Shown here one piece after another: positions 10,006 to 19,792 of a stretch of 34,219 nt of DNA. The notes under the pieces were generated by a model. It was not told the origin of the DNA. It saw only the letters and a list, made by a program, of their open reading frames with translations, and made no database searches. A program made the translations under genes and the position numbers. Within the stretch, counting starts at the first letter, position 1. The number at the start of each line of letters is the position of its first letter. The stretch comes from Lachnospiraceae bacterium (GTDB lineage Bacteria; Bacillota; Clostridia; Lachnospirales; Lachnospiraceae). The stretch lies in assembly GCA_029007885.1 (NCBI GenBank), contig JAQXIR010000142.1, positions 1 through 34,219 on the forward strand, written 5' to 3'.

Positions 10006-10070
10006 AAGGCAGATTTGAAAAAACTAAGATAACAACGGATTGATTTATGATAAAGGAAGGTTGTTTTCAT

Positions 10071-13000
10071 ATGGATACTATGCAGTATACTCTTGGAATC
10101 GACATCGGTTCCACTACCGTAAAAATAGCAATTTTGGACGAAAATCACGCGCTCCTTTTTGCTGATTACGAACGTCATTTTGCTAACATCAAAGATACGC
10201 TCTGCACACTGCTGAAAAAAGCGTATGACCAGTTGGGAAATATCACTCTCCATCCAATGATTACCGGTTCCGGCGGACTGACTTTAGCAAACCATCTTGG
10301 TGTTCCTTTTGTACAAGAAGTCATTGCCGTAGCCTCTTCCTTGCAGGAATTTGCGTCTAAAACCGATGTTGCAATCGAACTTGGCGGAGAAGATGCTAAA
10401 ATTATCTATTTTGAAAACGGTAACGTTGAACAACGTATGAACGGAATTTGTGCCGGTGGTACCGGTTCCTTTATTGACCAGATGGCATCTCTTTTACAGA
10501 CAGATGCTTCCGGTCTGAATGAATATGCCAAAAGCTATTCTTCTCTCTATACGATTGCCGCAAGATGTGGTGTATTTGCCAAAACAGACATTCAGCCGTT
10601 AATCAATGATGGTGCTACAAAAGAAGATTTAGCAGCTTCCATCTTTCAGGCAGTTGTCAATCAGACCATCAGCGGCCTTGCCTGCGGAAAGCCGATTCGC
10701 GGTCATGTTGCTTTTTTGGGCGGTCCTCTTCACTTTTTATCAGAACTGAAAAATGCTTTTATTCGCACGTTGAAATTGGACGAAGAACATACAATAGATG
10801 TTAACAACTCCCATTTGTTTGCCGCGATGGGTTCTGCTCTGAACGCTAAGAAGGATACTTTTTTTACCATGCAGCAAATGGTAGACAAACTTTCTTCGGA
10901 TATTAAGATGGAATTTGAAGTAGAGCGAATGGAGCCATTATTTAAAGATGAGGCTTCTTATCAAAAGTTCCGTGAACGCCATGATTCCCATTGCGTTCGT
11001 ACTGCAGAATTGAAAGACTATTCCGGTAACTGTTACCTCGGTATTGATGCCGGTTCCACCACTACCAAGATCGCACTTGTCGGCGAAGATGGGGCACTTC
11101 TTTATTCTTTCTACAGTAATAATAACGGCAGTCCGTTAAGCACAGCTGTAGAAGCCTTAAAAGAAATCTACTCCGTCCTTCCAAAGAGTGCCAAAATCGT
11201 CCGTTCCTGCTCCACCGGATACGGAGAAGCACTGATGAAAGCGGCTTTTTTACTGGATGACGGAGAAGTGGAAACTGTAGCACATTATTATGCCGCTGCT
11301 TTCTTTGATCCGCAGGTAGACTGTATCCTTGACATCGGCGGCCAGGATATGAAATGCATTAAAATTAAAAACCAGACCGTAGACAGTGTCCAATTAAATG
11401 AGGCCTGCTCTTCGGGTTGCGGTTCCTTTATTGAAACCTTTGCCCAGTCCTTAAATTACAGTGTACAGGATTTTGCAAAGGCTGCTTTGTTTGCAGAACA
11501 TCCGATTGACTTAGGTACCAGATGTACCGTATTTATGAATTCCAAAGTAAAACAGGCACAAAAGGAAGGAGCTTCGGTAGCGGATATTTCCGCAGGACTT
11601 GCCTATTCCGTTATTAAGAATGCCCTGTTTAAAGTTATCAAAGTATCCGACGCTTCGGAACTTGGTAAAAATATTGTCGTACAGGGCGGTACTTTCTATA
11701 ACGATGCTGTTTTACGCAGTTTTGAAAAAATTGCGGGCTGTGAAGCCATTCGTCCCGACATTGCCGGTATTATGGGTGCTTTCGGTGCTGCGCTGATTGC
11801 CAGAGAGCATTATCAGGCAGGCTATCAGACCACTATGCTTACCCTAAAGCAGATTAATGAACTGGAATTTGAAACCAGTATGGCAAAATGTAAAGGATGT
11901 ACCAATAACTGCCGTCTTACAATCAATCGTTTTACCGGCGGACGTCAATATATTTCGGGTAACCGGTGCGAGCGGGGACTCGGCAAACAAAAAAATGAAA
12001 ATAATGTACCGAATCTGTTTGCATACAAATTGGAAAGACTCTTCTCTTACGAACCGCTTTCTGCCGACAAGGCAACCCGTGGGCGTGTCGGTATTCCAAG
12101 AGTGTTAAATATGTATGAAAACTATCCGTTCTGGTATACTTTCTTTACAAAGTTAGGCTATCAGGTCGTTTTGTCGCCAAGTTCTACCCACAAAATTTAT
12201 GAGCTCGGTATCGAGTCCATTCCAAGTGAGTCAGAATGTTATCCGGCAAAACTTGCTCACGGTCACATTGCATGGCTGATTAATCAGAAAGTAGATTTTA
12301 TCTTCTATCCTGCCCTTTTCTATGAGCGAAATGAATTTGAAGATGCCAATAACCATTATAACTGCCCGATTGTTACTTCCTATTCTGAAAACATTAAGAA
12401 TAATGTTGAAGAAATCGGACGCGGTGAGGCCATATTACGCAATCCTTTTCTCTCTTTTAAAGAGCCGCAGTTGATTGCAAAAGAACTTATCAAAGAATTC
12501 CGGGAGCTGCCGCCGCAGGAAATTGAAGATGCTGTTGCTGCAGCATGGAAGGAATTAGAAAATGCCCGCCTCGATATTCGTAAAAAGGGAGAAGAAACAC
12601 TCGCTTATTTAAATGAAACAGGCAAACGGGGAATTGTTTTAGCCGGACGCCCCTATCATCTTGATCCGGAAATCAATCACGGAATTCCGGAACTGATTAC
12701 AAGTTATGATATTGCCGTATTAACAGAAGATTCTATTTCCCATTTGGCAAAACCGGAACGTCCGCTTATCGTATCGGATCAGTGGATGTATCACTCCCGC
12801 CTGTATGCGGCTGCAAGTTATGTGAAAACAACGGAAAATCTTGATTTGATTCAGCTAAATTCTTTCGGTTGCGGTCTTGATGCCGTTACAACTGACCAAG
12901 TGAATGATATTTTGTCAGGTTCCGGCAAGATTTACACCTGCCTGAAAATTGATGAAGTCAACAACCTCGGAGCTGCCAGAATCAGAATCCGTTCCTTGAT

Positions 13001-14303
13001 ATCGGCACTGAAAGTACGTGAGAAAAAACAGCAGAAACGCGAAATTCACTCTTCTGCCATCAACAAAGTATCTTTTACGGAAGAAATGCGTAAGGACTAT
13101 ACCATTCTCTGTCCGCAGATGTCACCGGTTCATTTTGATTTATTGGAAGCGGCAATCGGAGCCTGTGGCTATCACATTGAGGTACTTTCCAATGACAACC
13201 GCCATTCTGTTGATGTCGGTCTGAAATATGTAAATAATGACGCATGTTACCCTTCACTTCTGGTTGTCGGACAGATTATGGAGGCATTGCTATCCGGTAA
13301 ATATGACCTACATAAAACTGCTGTCCTGATTTCCCAGACCGGCGGAGGCTGCCGTGCTACCAACTATATCGGTTTCATCCGTCGTGCCCTTGCAAAAGCC
13401 GGAATGGAATACATCCCTGTTGTTTCTGTTAATCTTGCGGGAATCGAAACAAATCCGGGATTCAAAATGGATGCAAATATGCTGATTCGTGCTTCTTTTG
13501 CCGCTATGATTGGAGACGTTTTCATGCGCTGCATTTATCGGATGCGCCCATATGAATTGCAAAAAGGCTCTGTGGATGCCATGCATGACAAATGGCGTAA
13601 GGAAGCATGCACCTTCCTTCGCAGCAAGCATCCGACATTCGGTCAGTTAAAGAAACTGACCCGCAATATCATTGAGGACTTTGATAATATTGCAATAGAC
13701 GAAACCATGAAAAAGCCGAAAGTCGGTATCGTTGGAGAAATTCTTGTCAAATTCTCTCCTGCCGGCAATAATCATCTGGTGGAACTGTTGGAATCAGAAG
13801 GTGCAGAGGCGGTTGTTCCTGATCTTTTAGATTTTATGCTCTATTGTTTCTATAATCAGATTTATAAGCATGAGCATCTGGGCACAAGTAAAAAAACAGC
13901 TGTTATTTCTTCTCTTGGCATCAAAGCGTTGGAATTCTTACGTTCTCCGGCAACAAAAGCCTTCAAAAAGAGCCGGCATTTTGAACCCGCATGCCATATT
14001 GAGGATCTTGTTTCTTATGCTGCTCCGATTGTTTCTATCGGTAATCAGACCGGTGAAGGTTGGTTCTTAACCGGTGAAATGATTGAGTTGATTGAAGAAG
14101 GCACCTTAAATATTGTATGTACGCAGCCGTTTGGCTGTCTGCCAAATCATGTAGTCGGAAAAGGTGTTATTAAAGAGTTGCGCAAACGTTATCCGAAAGC
14201 AAATATTGTTGCTATCGATTACGATCCGGGTGCCAGCGAAGTTAATCAATTAAACCGTATTAAACTGATGCTCTCAACCGCTTACAAAAATTTGAAGCAG
14301 TAA
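10071..14303 (+). CDS. acyl-CoA dehydratase activase, tandem BcrAD/BadFG-type ATPase domains plus DUF2229-like C-terminal part
   Basis: Two ASKHA nucleotide-binding starts ([17 protein letters not shown] and [17 protein letters not shown]), each followed by cysteine motifs ([26 protein letters not shown] and [29 protein letters not shown]), then [15 protein letters not shown]...GNRCERG. Start moved to ATG 10071 behind AAAGGAAGG. Confidence 0.93.
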   Translation: MDTMQYTLGIDIGSTTVKIAILDENHALLFADYERHFANIKDTLCTLLKKAYDQLGNITLHPMITGSGGLTLANHLGVPFVQEVIAVASSLQEFASKTDVAIELGGEDAKIIYFENGNVEQRMNGICAGGTGSFIDQMASLLQTDASGLNEYAKSYSSLYTIAARCGVFAKTDIQPLINDGATKEDLAASIFQAVVNQTISGLACGKPIRGHVAFLGGPLHFLSELKNAFIRTLKLDEEHTIDVNNSHLFAAMGSALNAKKDTFFTMQQMVDKLSSDIKMEFEVERMEPLFKDEASYQKFRERHDSHCVRTAELKDYSGNCYLGIDAGSTTTKIALVGEDGALLYSFYSNNNGSPLSTAVEALKEIYSVLPKSAKIVRSCSTGYGEALMKAAFLLDDGEVETVAHYYAAAFFDPQVDCILDIGGQDMKCIKIKNQTVDSVQLNEACSSGCGSFIETFAQSLNYSVQDFAKAALFAEHPIDLGTRCTVFMNSKVKQAQKEGASVADISAGLAYSVIKNALFKVIKVSDASELGKNIVVQGGTFYNDAVLRSFEKIAGCEAIRPDIAGIMGAFGAALIAREHYQAGYQTTMLTLKQINELEFETSMAKCKGCTNNCRLTINRFTGGRQYISGNRCERGLGKQKNENNVPNLFAYKLERLFSYEPLSADKATRGRVGIPRVLNMYENYPFWYTFFTKLGYQVVLSPSSTHKIYELGIESIPSESECYPAKLAHGHIAWLINQKVDFIFYPALFYERNEFEDANNHYNCPIVTSYSENIKNNVEEIGRGEAILRNPFLSFKEPQLIAKELIKEFRELPPQEIEDAVAAAWKELENARLDIRKKGEETLAYLNETGKRGIVLAGRPYHLDPEINHGIPELITSYDIAVLTEDSISHLAKPERPLIVSDQWMYHSRLYAAASYVKTTENLDLIQLNSFGCGLDAVTTDQVNDILSGSGKIYTCLKIDEVNNLGAARIRIRSLISALKVREKKQQKREIHSSAINKVSFTEEMRKDYTILCPQMSPVHFDLLEAAIGACGYHIEVLSNDNRHSVDVGLKYVNNDACYPSLLVVGQIMEALLSGKYDLHKTAVLISQTGGGCRATNYIGFIRRALAKAGMEYIPVVSVNLAGIETNPGFKMDANMLIRASFAAMIGDVFMRCIYRMRPYELQKGSVDAMHDKWRKEACTFLRSKHPTFGQLKKLTRNIIEDFDNIAIDETMKKPKVGIVGEILVKFSPAGNNHLVELLESEGAEAVVPDLLDFMLYCFYNQIYKHEHLGTSKKTAVISSLGIKALEFLRSPATKAFKKSRHFEPACHIEDLVSYAAPIVSIGNQTGEGWFLTGEMIELIEEGTLNIVCTQPFGCLPNHVVGKGVIKELRKRYPKANIVAIDYDPGASEVNQLNRIKLMLSTAYKNLKQ

Positions 14304-14320
14304 CATCATTATTGAAATAA

Positions 14321-14368
14321 AAAGAGCCCCGAATATCAGACTACCTTTGCTGATATTTGAGGCTCTTT
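14321..14368. terminator. hairpin terminator between convergent genes
   Basis: AAAGAGCC(CC)GAATATCAG...CTGATATTTGAGGCTCTTT inverted repeat directly after the activase stop, with flanking A/T runs on both sides. Confidence 0.8.
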
Positions 14369-14413
14369 CCTTCCCTTTTCTTTTATGTATGATGCAACTT
14401 ATCAGACCTTATA

Positions 14414-14692
14414 TTACAGTGGTGCATGAAATGCCGATTCCCACAATTCCCGCTGTACCTCATATTGTTCATTCATCCAGGCTACGGCTTCTTCTTTTCC
14501 TTCCTGTGTCAGGGAAAACTTTTTTCTCTGCTTTCTTTCTTCCGGAGTCTTTACATAATTATAAGGTTCCGGCCAGATGGTTACTTCCATTTCATCCCCG
14601 GTTTTGACCATGCGGTATCGCATTCCCTGAAAACTGCCTGTTATCGGTTCCTTTTTAATATAATTAATGGATATTGTAGACGGTTCAATCAT
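14414..14692 (-). CDS. uncharacterised 92-aa protein downstream of metA
   Basis: Intact ORF starting 5 nt after the metA stop in the same orientation. No family recognised. Confidence 0.6.
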   Translation of the reverse strand: MIEPSTISINYIKKEPITGSFQGMRYRMVKTGDEMEVTIWPEPYNYVKTPEERKQRKKFSLTQEGKEEAVAWMNEQYEVQRELWESAFHAPL

Positions 14693-14697
14693 TTTCC

Positions 14698-15606
14698 TTA
14701 CCCCAAGTCATACGGTGTATTCTGATATACATAATAATTCAACCAATTGGTATACAAGTTATTGCAATGAGAACGCCACTGCAGTTTCGGCTTCTTTTCC
14801 GGATCATCCTCCGGGAAATAATTCACCGGTAACTGAATCTCTATCCCTTTTGCCAAGTCACGCAGATATTCATTCTTCAATGTCATCCTATCATATTCGA
14901 AATGTCCCTGTACGAATATCTGTCTGCCGCCTTCTGCCATTGCAAGCAAAACACCTGCTTCATCAGATTCCGCAAGCACGGTCAATGCTTCGCATTCATG
15001 TATCTTTTGGGCTGAAATCTCTGTATAACGGCTGTGCGGTACATAGAACTCATCATCAAATCCTCTTACAAGCGGAACTTTCCGGTTCAGTACATGATGT
15101 TTGTAAACACCGAATAGTTTTTCTTTCAGCATAGATTTATTTAAACCGTAATGATAATACAGTCCTGCCTGGGCACCCCAGCAGATATGGAACGTTGATG
15201 TCACATGCGTTTTCGACCACTCCATAATCTCACAAAGTTCATCCCAGTAATCCACTTCCTCAAATGCAATCTGTTCCAACGGTGCTCCGGTTATCACAAG
15301 ACCGTCAAATTTCTGCTTCTTGATTTCATCAAATGTAGCGTAAAACTTATTGAGATGCGTCGCCGATGTGTTTAGCGAAATATGGCTGTTCATCTTGATA
15401 AATGTAATATCTACCTGCAACGGTGTATTGGACATGGAACGCAGTAAATGTAATTCCGTGTCCTGTTTAATCGGCATCAGATTTAAGATTCCGATTTGCA
15501 GCGGACGGATATCCTGATGAATGGCACGATATTCATCCATGACAAAAATATTTTCATTTTCCAGTATTTCCTTTACCGGCAAATCATTCTGAATTCTGAT
15601 TGGCAT
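14698..15606 (-). CDS. metA: homoserine O-acyltransferase MetA (predicted acetyltransferase)
   Basis: [57 protein letters not shown] and catalytic-Cys region [16 protein letters not shown]. Confidence 0.96.
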   Translation of the reverse strand: MPIRIQNDLPVKEILENENIFVMDEYRAIHQDIRPLQIGILNLMPIKQDTELHLLRSMSNTPLQVDITFIKMNSHISLNTSATHLNKFYATFDEIKKQKFDGLVITGAPLEQIAFEEVDYWDELCEIMEWSKTHVTSTFHICWGAQAGLYYHYGLNKSMLKEKLFGVYKHHVLNRKVPLVRGFDDEFYVPHSRYTEISAQKIHECEALTVLAESDEAGVLLAMAEGGRQIFVQGHFEYDRMTLKNEYLRDLAKGIEIQLPVNYFPEDDPEKKPKLQWRSHCNNLYTNWLNYYVYQNTPYDLG

Positions 15607-15660
15607 TTTTCTTACTCCCTGATTGTTCGTTCTTGTCTGATACTATCACAAATTCTTATT

Positions 15661-17616
15661 TCAGGAAAGATAATCTCTGATAAAATCTTCTTCTGTAAGA
15701 ATCGGTATCTGTAATTCTTTTGCTTTCTTATTTTTGGAAGAGGTCGACGTAATATCATTGTTGATTAGCACATCTGTCTTTCCGGTAACACTGCCTGTCA
15801 CTTTTCCACCAAGGCTTTCTATCTTTTCTTTCAGTTCTTCCCGGTTCTCAAAATGGTTCAAACTTCCCGTTATAACAAATACTTTTCCGTTAATCTGTTC
15901 GTTGCTTCTATCTATAGTCTCTTCTACCAAATCCAATTCCGAAAGTAATTCTTCAAATTCCGTACGTTTCTTTTCGTCCCGGAAATACTCATAAAACGCA
16001 GCTGCGAGCACTTCTCCCACACCTTCCACTCTGCTTAAGGATTCTTTGTCTGCTGCAAGCAGTTTTTGTGGGTCATAGTCAAATTCACGGCAGATTAACT
16101 TTGCATTTGCAAGCCCGATTCCGGTGATACCCAGACCGTAAATGACCTTTGCCAACGTTGTAGACTTTGCTTTGTTTACTGCTTCCTCCAGGTTCTGATA
16201 AGATTTTTCTCCAAATCCTTCCATTTTAACAATCTCTTCCCGATATCGGTCAAGATGGAAAACATCCCGAAAACTGTGCAAAAACCCTTTTGCCAGGAAC
16301 TTTTCTAAAGTTGCTTCGGAAAGTCCGTCAATATTTAGTGCATCCCTGCTCACAAACAATGTGAAGGCTTTGACTTTCTTGGCATCGCAGTCAGCATTTG
16401 TACAATACAATGATTGTACATCATTCAGATTTTTTAGTTGTGTCTTTCCCCCGCATACCGGACAAACATCCGGAATAACGACATTATCACTTTTTGTTAA
16501 GTTTTCGGCAATCTGCGGAATAATCATGTTGGCTTTGTATACCGTAATTCTGTCTCCGATTCCCAGTTTCAGACTGCGCATAATGCTGACATTATGCACA
16601 CTTGCCCGGCTTACCGTCGTTCCCTCCAGTTCCACCGGTTCAAAGATTGCTACCGGATTAATCAACCCCGTCCTGCTGGGACTCCATTCAATCTCTTTTA
16701 AAGTTGTTTCCCTTAATTCATCCGCCCATTTAAAAGCTATGGAATCACGAGGGAATTTGGCGGTTCTGCCTAAAGACTGCCCATATGCAATATCATCATA
16801 TATCAAAACCAGGCCGTCAGACGGAATATCATAAGTTTTAATCTCTTCCTCATAGTCTGAAATTGCCTGCCCGATTGTTTGCGCGTTCACCCGTTTATAT
16901 TCTACAATATCAAATCCCTGTTCTTTTAAAAATAACAGTTGTTTTTCTCTGGAATTTCCAAACTCCGTATTTTCTGCCGTCACCAGAGAAAACGCATAAA
17001 AATGGACATTTCTTTGCGCTGTAATTTCATTATTCAACTGGCGGATGGAACCGGAACAGAGGTTTCGCGGATTCTTATATTTTGCATCCACATCTCCTAT
17101 CTGTTCGTTGATTTTCTCAAAATCCGAGTATTTAATTACAGCCTCTCCTCGTAAAATCAGTTTTCCTTTATATGAAATCTTATGCGGAAGATTCTTAAAT
17201 ACCCTTGCATTCGGCGTAATGACTTCTCCCACCTCGCCGTTTCCTCTTGTAACCGCTTTCTTTAGCATTCCGTCTTCATAAGTCAAAACTACGGTAAGAC
17301 CATCTAATTTCCAGGATAGCAGACCTTCTTTATCATTCAGCCACGCTGCCAGTTCTTCCCTGTCTTTTGTCTTTCCCAAAGACAGCATCGGCTTCTCATG
17401 GCGTTCTTTCGGCAGTTCATCAACTGACTCATATCCAACCGTCACTGTCGGACTGTCTGCCATGACTATTCCTGTTTCCGATTCTAAAGACACCAGTTCA
17501 TCATACAACGCATCATACTCGAAATTACTCATAATTTCACGATCTTGTGCATAGTATGCCTCGGATGCTTCTTTCAGAAGTGTAATCAGTTCCTTCATCC
17601 GTTTTTGTTTGTCCAT
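15661..17616 (-). CDS. ligA: NAD-dependent DNA ligase LigA
   Basis: Adenylation motif SWKLDGLTVVLTYEDG, CPVCGG...CTNADCDAKK zinc finger, HhH region and C-terminal BRCT (GKVFVITGSLNHFENREELKEKIESLGGKVTGSVTGKTDVLIN). Confidence 0.97.
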   Translation of the reverse strand: MDKQKRMKELITLLKEASEAYYAQDREIMSNFEYDALYDELVSLESETGIVMADSPTVTVGYESVDELPKERHEKPMLSLGKTKDREELAAWLNDKEGLLSWKLDGLTVVLTYEDGMLKKAVTRGNGEVGEVITPNARVFKNLPHKISYKGKLILRGEAVIKYSDFEKINEQIGDVDAKYKNPRNLCSGSIRQLNNEITAQRNVHFYAFSLVTAENTEFGNSREKQLLFLKEQGFDIVEYKRVNAQTIGQAISDYEEEIKTYDIPSDGLVLIYDDIAYGQSLGRTAKFPRDSIAFKWADELRETTLKEIEWSPSRTGLINPVAIFEPVELEGTTVSRASVHNVSIMRSLKLGIGDRITVYKANMIIPQIAENLTKSDNVVIPDVCPVCGGKTQLKNLNDVQSLYCTNADCDAKKVKAFTLFVSRDALNIDGLSEATLEKFLAKGFLHSFRDVFHLDRYREEIVKMEGFGEKSYQNLEEAVNKAKSTTLAKVIYGLGITGIGLANAKLICREFDYDPQKLLAADKESLSRVEGVGEVLAAAFYEYFRDEKKRTEFEELLSELDLVEETIDRSNEQINGKVFVITGSLNHFENREELKEKIESLGGKVTGSVTGKTDVLINNDITSTSSKNKKAKELQIPILTEEDFIRDYLS

Positions 17617-17633
17617 TCTGTCTCCTGCTCCTT

Positions 17634-18350
17634 CTAATCTACACTATGATATAATTCTTCCAATTCTTCTCCCGTCACTCTTCTGAAAGTTCCCGGGCGT
17701 AATTTTCCAAGTGTTATATTGGCCACCCTCACACGCTGCAATGCATTCACTTTGTATCCAAGTTCCTGACACATTCTTCTGATTTGACGATTTAATCCCT
17801 GTGTTAAGATAATCCGGAATGTATATTTTCCAAGGATTTCAACCTTGCATGGCTTTGTCCGTCTATTCAACTCACTTAAGAAAACACCGTTTTCCATTTT
17901 TTCCCGAAAATCCGGTTCCAGTTCCTTCGTAACTTTCACCACATATTCCTTTTCGTGATGATTGCTTCCTCTCATCAGTCGATTAATCAAATCACCATCA
18001 TTTGTCATTAATAAAAGGCCTTCTGTCTCTTTATCAAGTCGTCCTGCATATGTGACGCGAATCGGATAATCAAAAGCATCTTTTAATGTCTTATCAGCAA
18101 ACCGATCTCTTTCGGTACATGTGATCCCAAGCGGTTTATAGTAAGCAAGCACTACTTTATCATTTCGTTTTCCCAGTTTCTTTCCATTGCAAACTACTAA
18201 GTCTCCTTCTCTGATTTTCATCCCCGTTTGGGCTGTCCTCCCGTTAACGGTCACGCGTCCCTGTTCAATCAGAGTATCTGCTTCTCTTCTTGAACATACT
18301 CCACACTCAGCAAGATATTTATTTAATCTGGTTTCCTTTTCCGCTGTCAT
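17634..18350 (-). CDS. RsuA/RluB/RluF-type pseudouridine synthase
   Basis: S4 domain RLNKYLAECGVCSRREADTLIEQGRVTVNG, then GRLDKETEGLLLMTNDGDL and LTQGLNRQIRRMCQELGYKV. Confidence 0.93.
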   Translation of the reverse strand: MTAEKETRLNKYLAECGVCSRREADTLIEQGRVTVNGRTAQTGMKIREGDLVVCNGKKLGKRNDKVVLAYYKPLGITCTERDRFADKTLKDAFDYPIRVTYAGRLDKETEGLLLMTNDGDLINRLMRGSNHHEKEYVVKVTKELEPDFREKMENGVFLSELNRRTKPCKVEILGKYTFRIILTQGLNRQIRRMCQELGYKVNALQRVRVANITLGKLRPGTFRRVTGEELEELYHSVD

Positions 18351-18410
18351 GAAACAATCCTTTCCACTGTCAACATAATATTAAATTATAATTTAATATA
18401 ACATACGTTA

Positions 18411-18797
18411 CTATTCAGTAATTTCAACTCTGTTCCCATCGGGATCTGCAATACAGCTTTCAAAATATCTGTCTCCAGTTTCCCTAGGTCCGCTTAACAA
18501 CTCATATCCATCCCCTACAAGTCTTTCTGTCAGGGCTAAGACATTCTCTCTGCTTCCTACAGAAAATGCAATGTGATGATATCCCGATACAAGATCTCCC
18601 TTGACTCTGTTTTCTAATTCTCTGTGTGCCATAATTTCCAATCTTGCTCCCGATGAGAAAGAAATAAAGTAACTGGAAAACCCTTTCTGGTTCACATATT
18701 TTTCGTTGGCAATTCCATGAAAATATTTTGTATAGAACTCTTTGGAACGCTCCAAATCCGATACATAAAGTGCCGCATGCGTAATTGTAATATTCAT
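18411..18797 (-). CDS. VOC-family (glyoxalase/bleomycin resistance-like) protein
   Basis: HAALYVSDLERSKEFYTKYF, GYHHIAFSVGSRE and YFESCIADPDGNRVEITE, a classic VOC pattern. Confidence 0.9.
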   Translation of the reverse strand: MNITITHAALYVSDLERSKEFYTKYFHGIANEKYVNQKGFSSYFISFSSGARLEIMAHRELENRVKGDLVSGYHHIAFSVGSRENVLALTERLVGDGYELLSGPRETGDRYFESCIADPDGNRVEITE

Positions 18798-18825
18798 ATC
18801 TTATTCCACCATTCTTTTCTTACGG

Positions 18826-18854
18826 AAAAAGTCCCTCACCTTATGGTGAAGGAC
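18826..18854 (-). terminator. intrinsic terminator downstream of the chemotaxis-receptor remnant
   Basis: Minus strand: GTCCTTCACC ATAA GGTGAGGGAC TTTTT. Confidence 0.75.
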
Positions 18855-18893
18855 CATTTTCCTTACTTATAAATTTTATCAATCCATGCTGTG

Positions 18894-19191
18894 CTAGTCA
18901 ATAGATATTTTCTCTGTTTTTGCAATTGCCAGCAAATCTCCGGACACATTATTTACCTGATGGAATGACTCCTGTACCTCTTTAGTTACTCCTTTTTGTG
19001 TTTCGGATTCCTGTACAATCTGATTTGCCTGATTTAATGTATTTTCGATTAACTGCTGCATCTCATTTACCAATGTCAAAACCTGTTGTCCATGTGCCAC
19101 GGTATCTTCGCCGGAAGAAGCAACCATCGCAGAATTTAACTGCCATCTTTGTTACTTTGACATCATTTTCATAAAAAAATCTTTCTTCCAT
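18894..19191 (-). pseudogene. methyl-accepting chemotaxis protein remnant, apparent internal deletion/frameshift
   Basis: Reading MVASSGEDTVAHGQQVLTLVNEMQQLIENTLNQANQIVQESETQKGVTKEVQESFHQVNNVSGDLLAIAKTEKISID resembles the C-terminal signalling coiled-coil of an MCP. A ribosome-binding site plus ATG at 19191 opens in another frame: MEERFFYENDVKVTKMAVK... Confidence 0.55.
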
Positions 19192-19316
19192 AAGTTAATC
19201 CCTTCCCTCATCGGTTCGTATTCTGTCGACACACTTTTCCAGGTCGAAAGTTCTTTTGTAACCCTATAATCATTATTTTAATTGTAGGTACTTTTGTGTC
19301 AATATTTCTGAAATTA

Positions 19317-19655
19317 TCATCTATACTGAATAATTATAAGTAACTCATATATTCCCAGAAAGGTCATAAAAGTTCCGTTAAAAAACAGAAAATCCTGCAA
19401 CGAGGTAACTCTTTCCCTTCGTTTTCTATGTCTTTCCATACTCTTCGGGAACTTTTCTGCTATAATACTCGCAAAAATAGCTACCGATATGAGAATTCCA
19501 TTCAATTTCCACTCCCGTGTTATCAGTAACAGCAGGACACCCAACAATGACATGCCGATACTGATAATATTTCGCCAAAACGGATGCAGATAAAGGGCAA
19601 ACCATCCCCATCCAAATAAACAGATAACCAGAAAAACCATCGACAAATTTTCCAC
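19317..19655 (-). CDS. small hydrophobic membrane protein
   Basis: 112 aa with three to four hydrophobic segments (LSMVFLVICLFGWGWFALYL, IISIGMSLLGVLLLLI, ILISVAIFASIIAE, FLGIYELLIII). Confidence 0.5.
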   Translation of the reverse strand: MENLSMVFLVICLFGWGWFALYLHPFWRNIISIGMSLLGVLLLLITREWKLNGILISVAIFASIIAEKFPKSMERHRKRRERVTSLQDFLFFNGTFMTFLGIYELLIIIQYR

Positions 19656-19792
19656 TGATTTTCTCCCTAAGCAAATTTATTCTGACACCTTTTTTCTATT
19701 GTAAATTATCATCCTCCCATATGCAATCTATTTCCCCTTTCGACAGAATATGATATAATACCTAAAAATAACATAAAAAGGAGAACACCCAT

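Noticed and set aside
9903-10253. 116-aa minus-strand ORF at the start of the activase gene
   Set aside because: Overlaps the strong plus-strand promoter and activase start; no protein-like features.
14667-15134. 155-aa plus-strand ORF
   Set aside because: Antisense to metA, which is unambiguous.
19272-19302. Possible promoter (TTGACA-19-AATAAT, minus strand) ahead of the MCP remnant
   Set aside because: Perfect -35 but long spacer and imperfect -10; no sigma-28-type motif, so not called.
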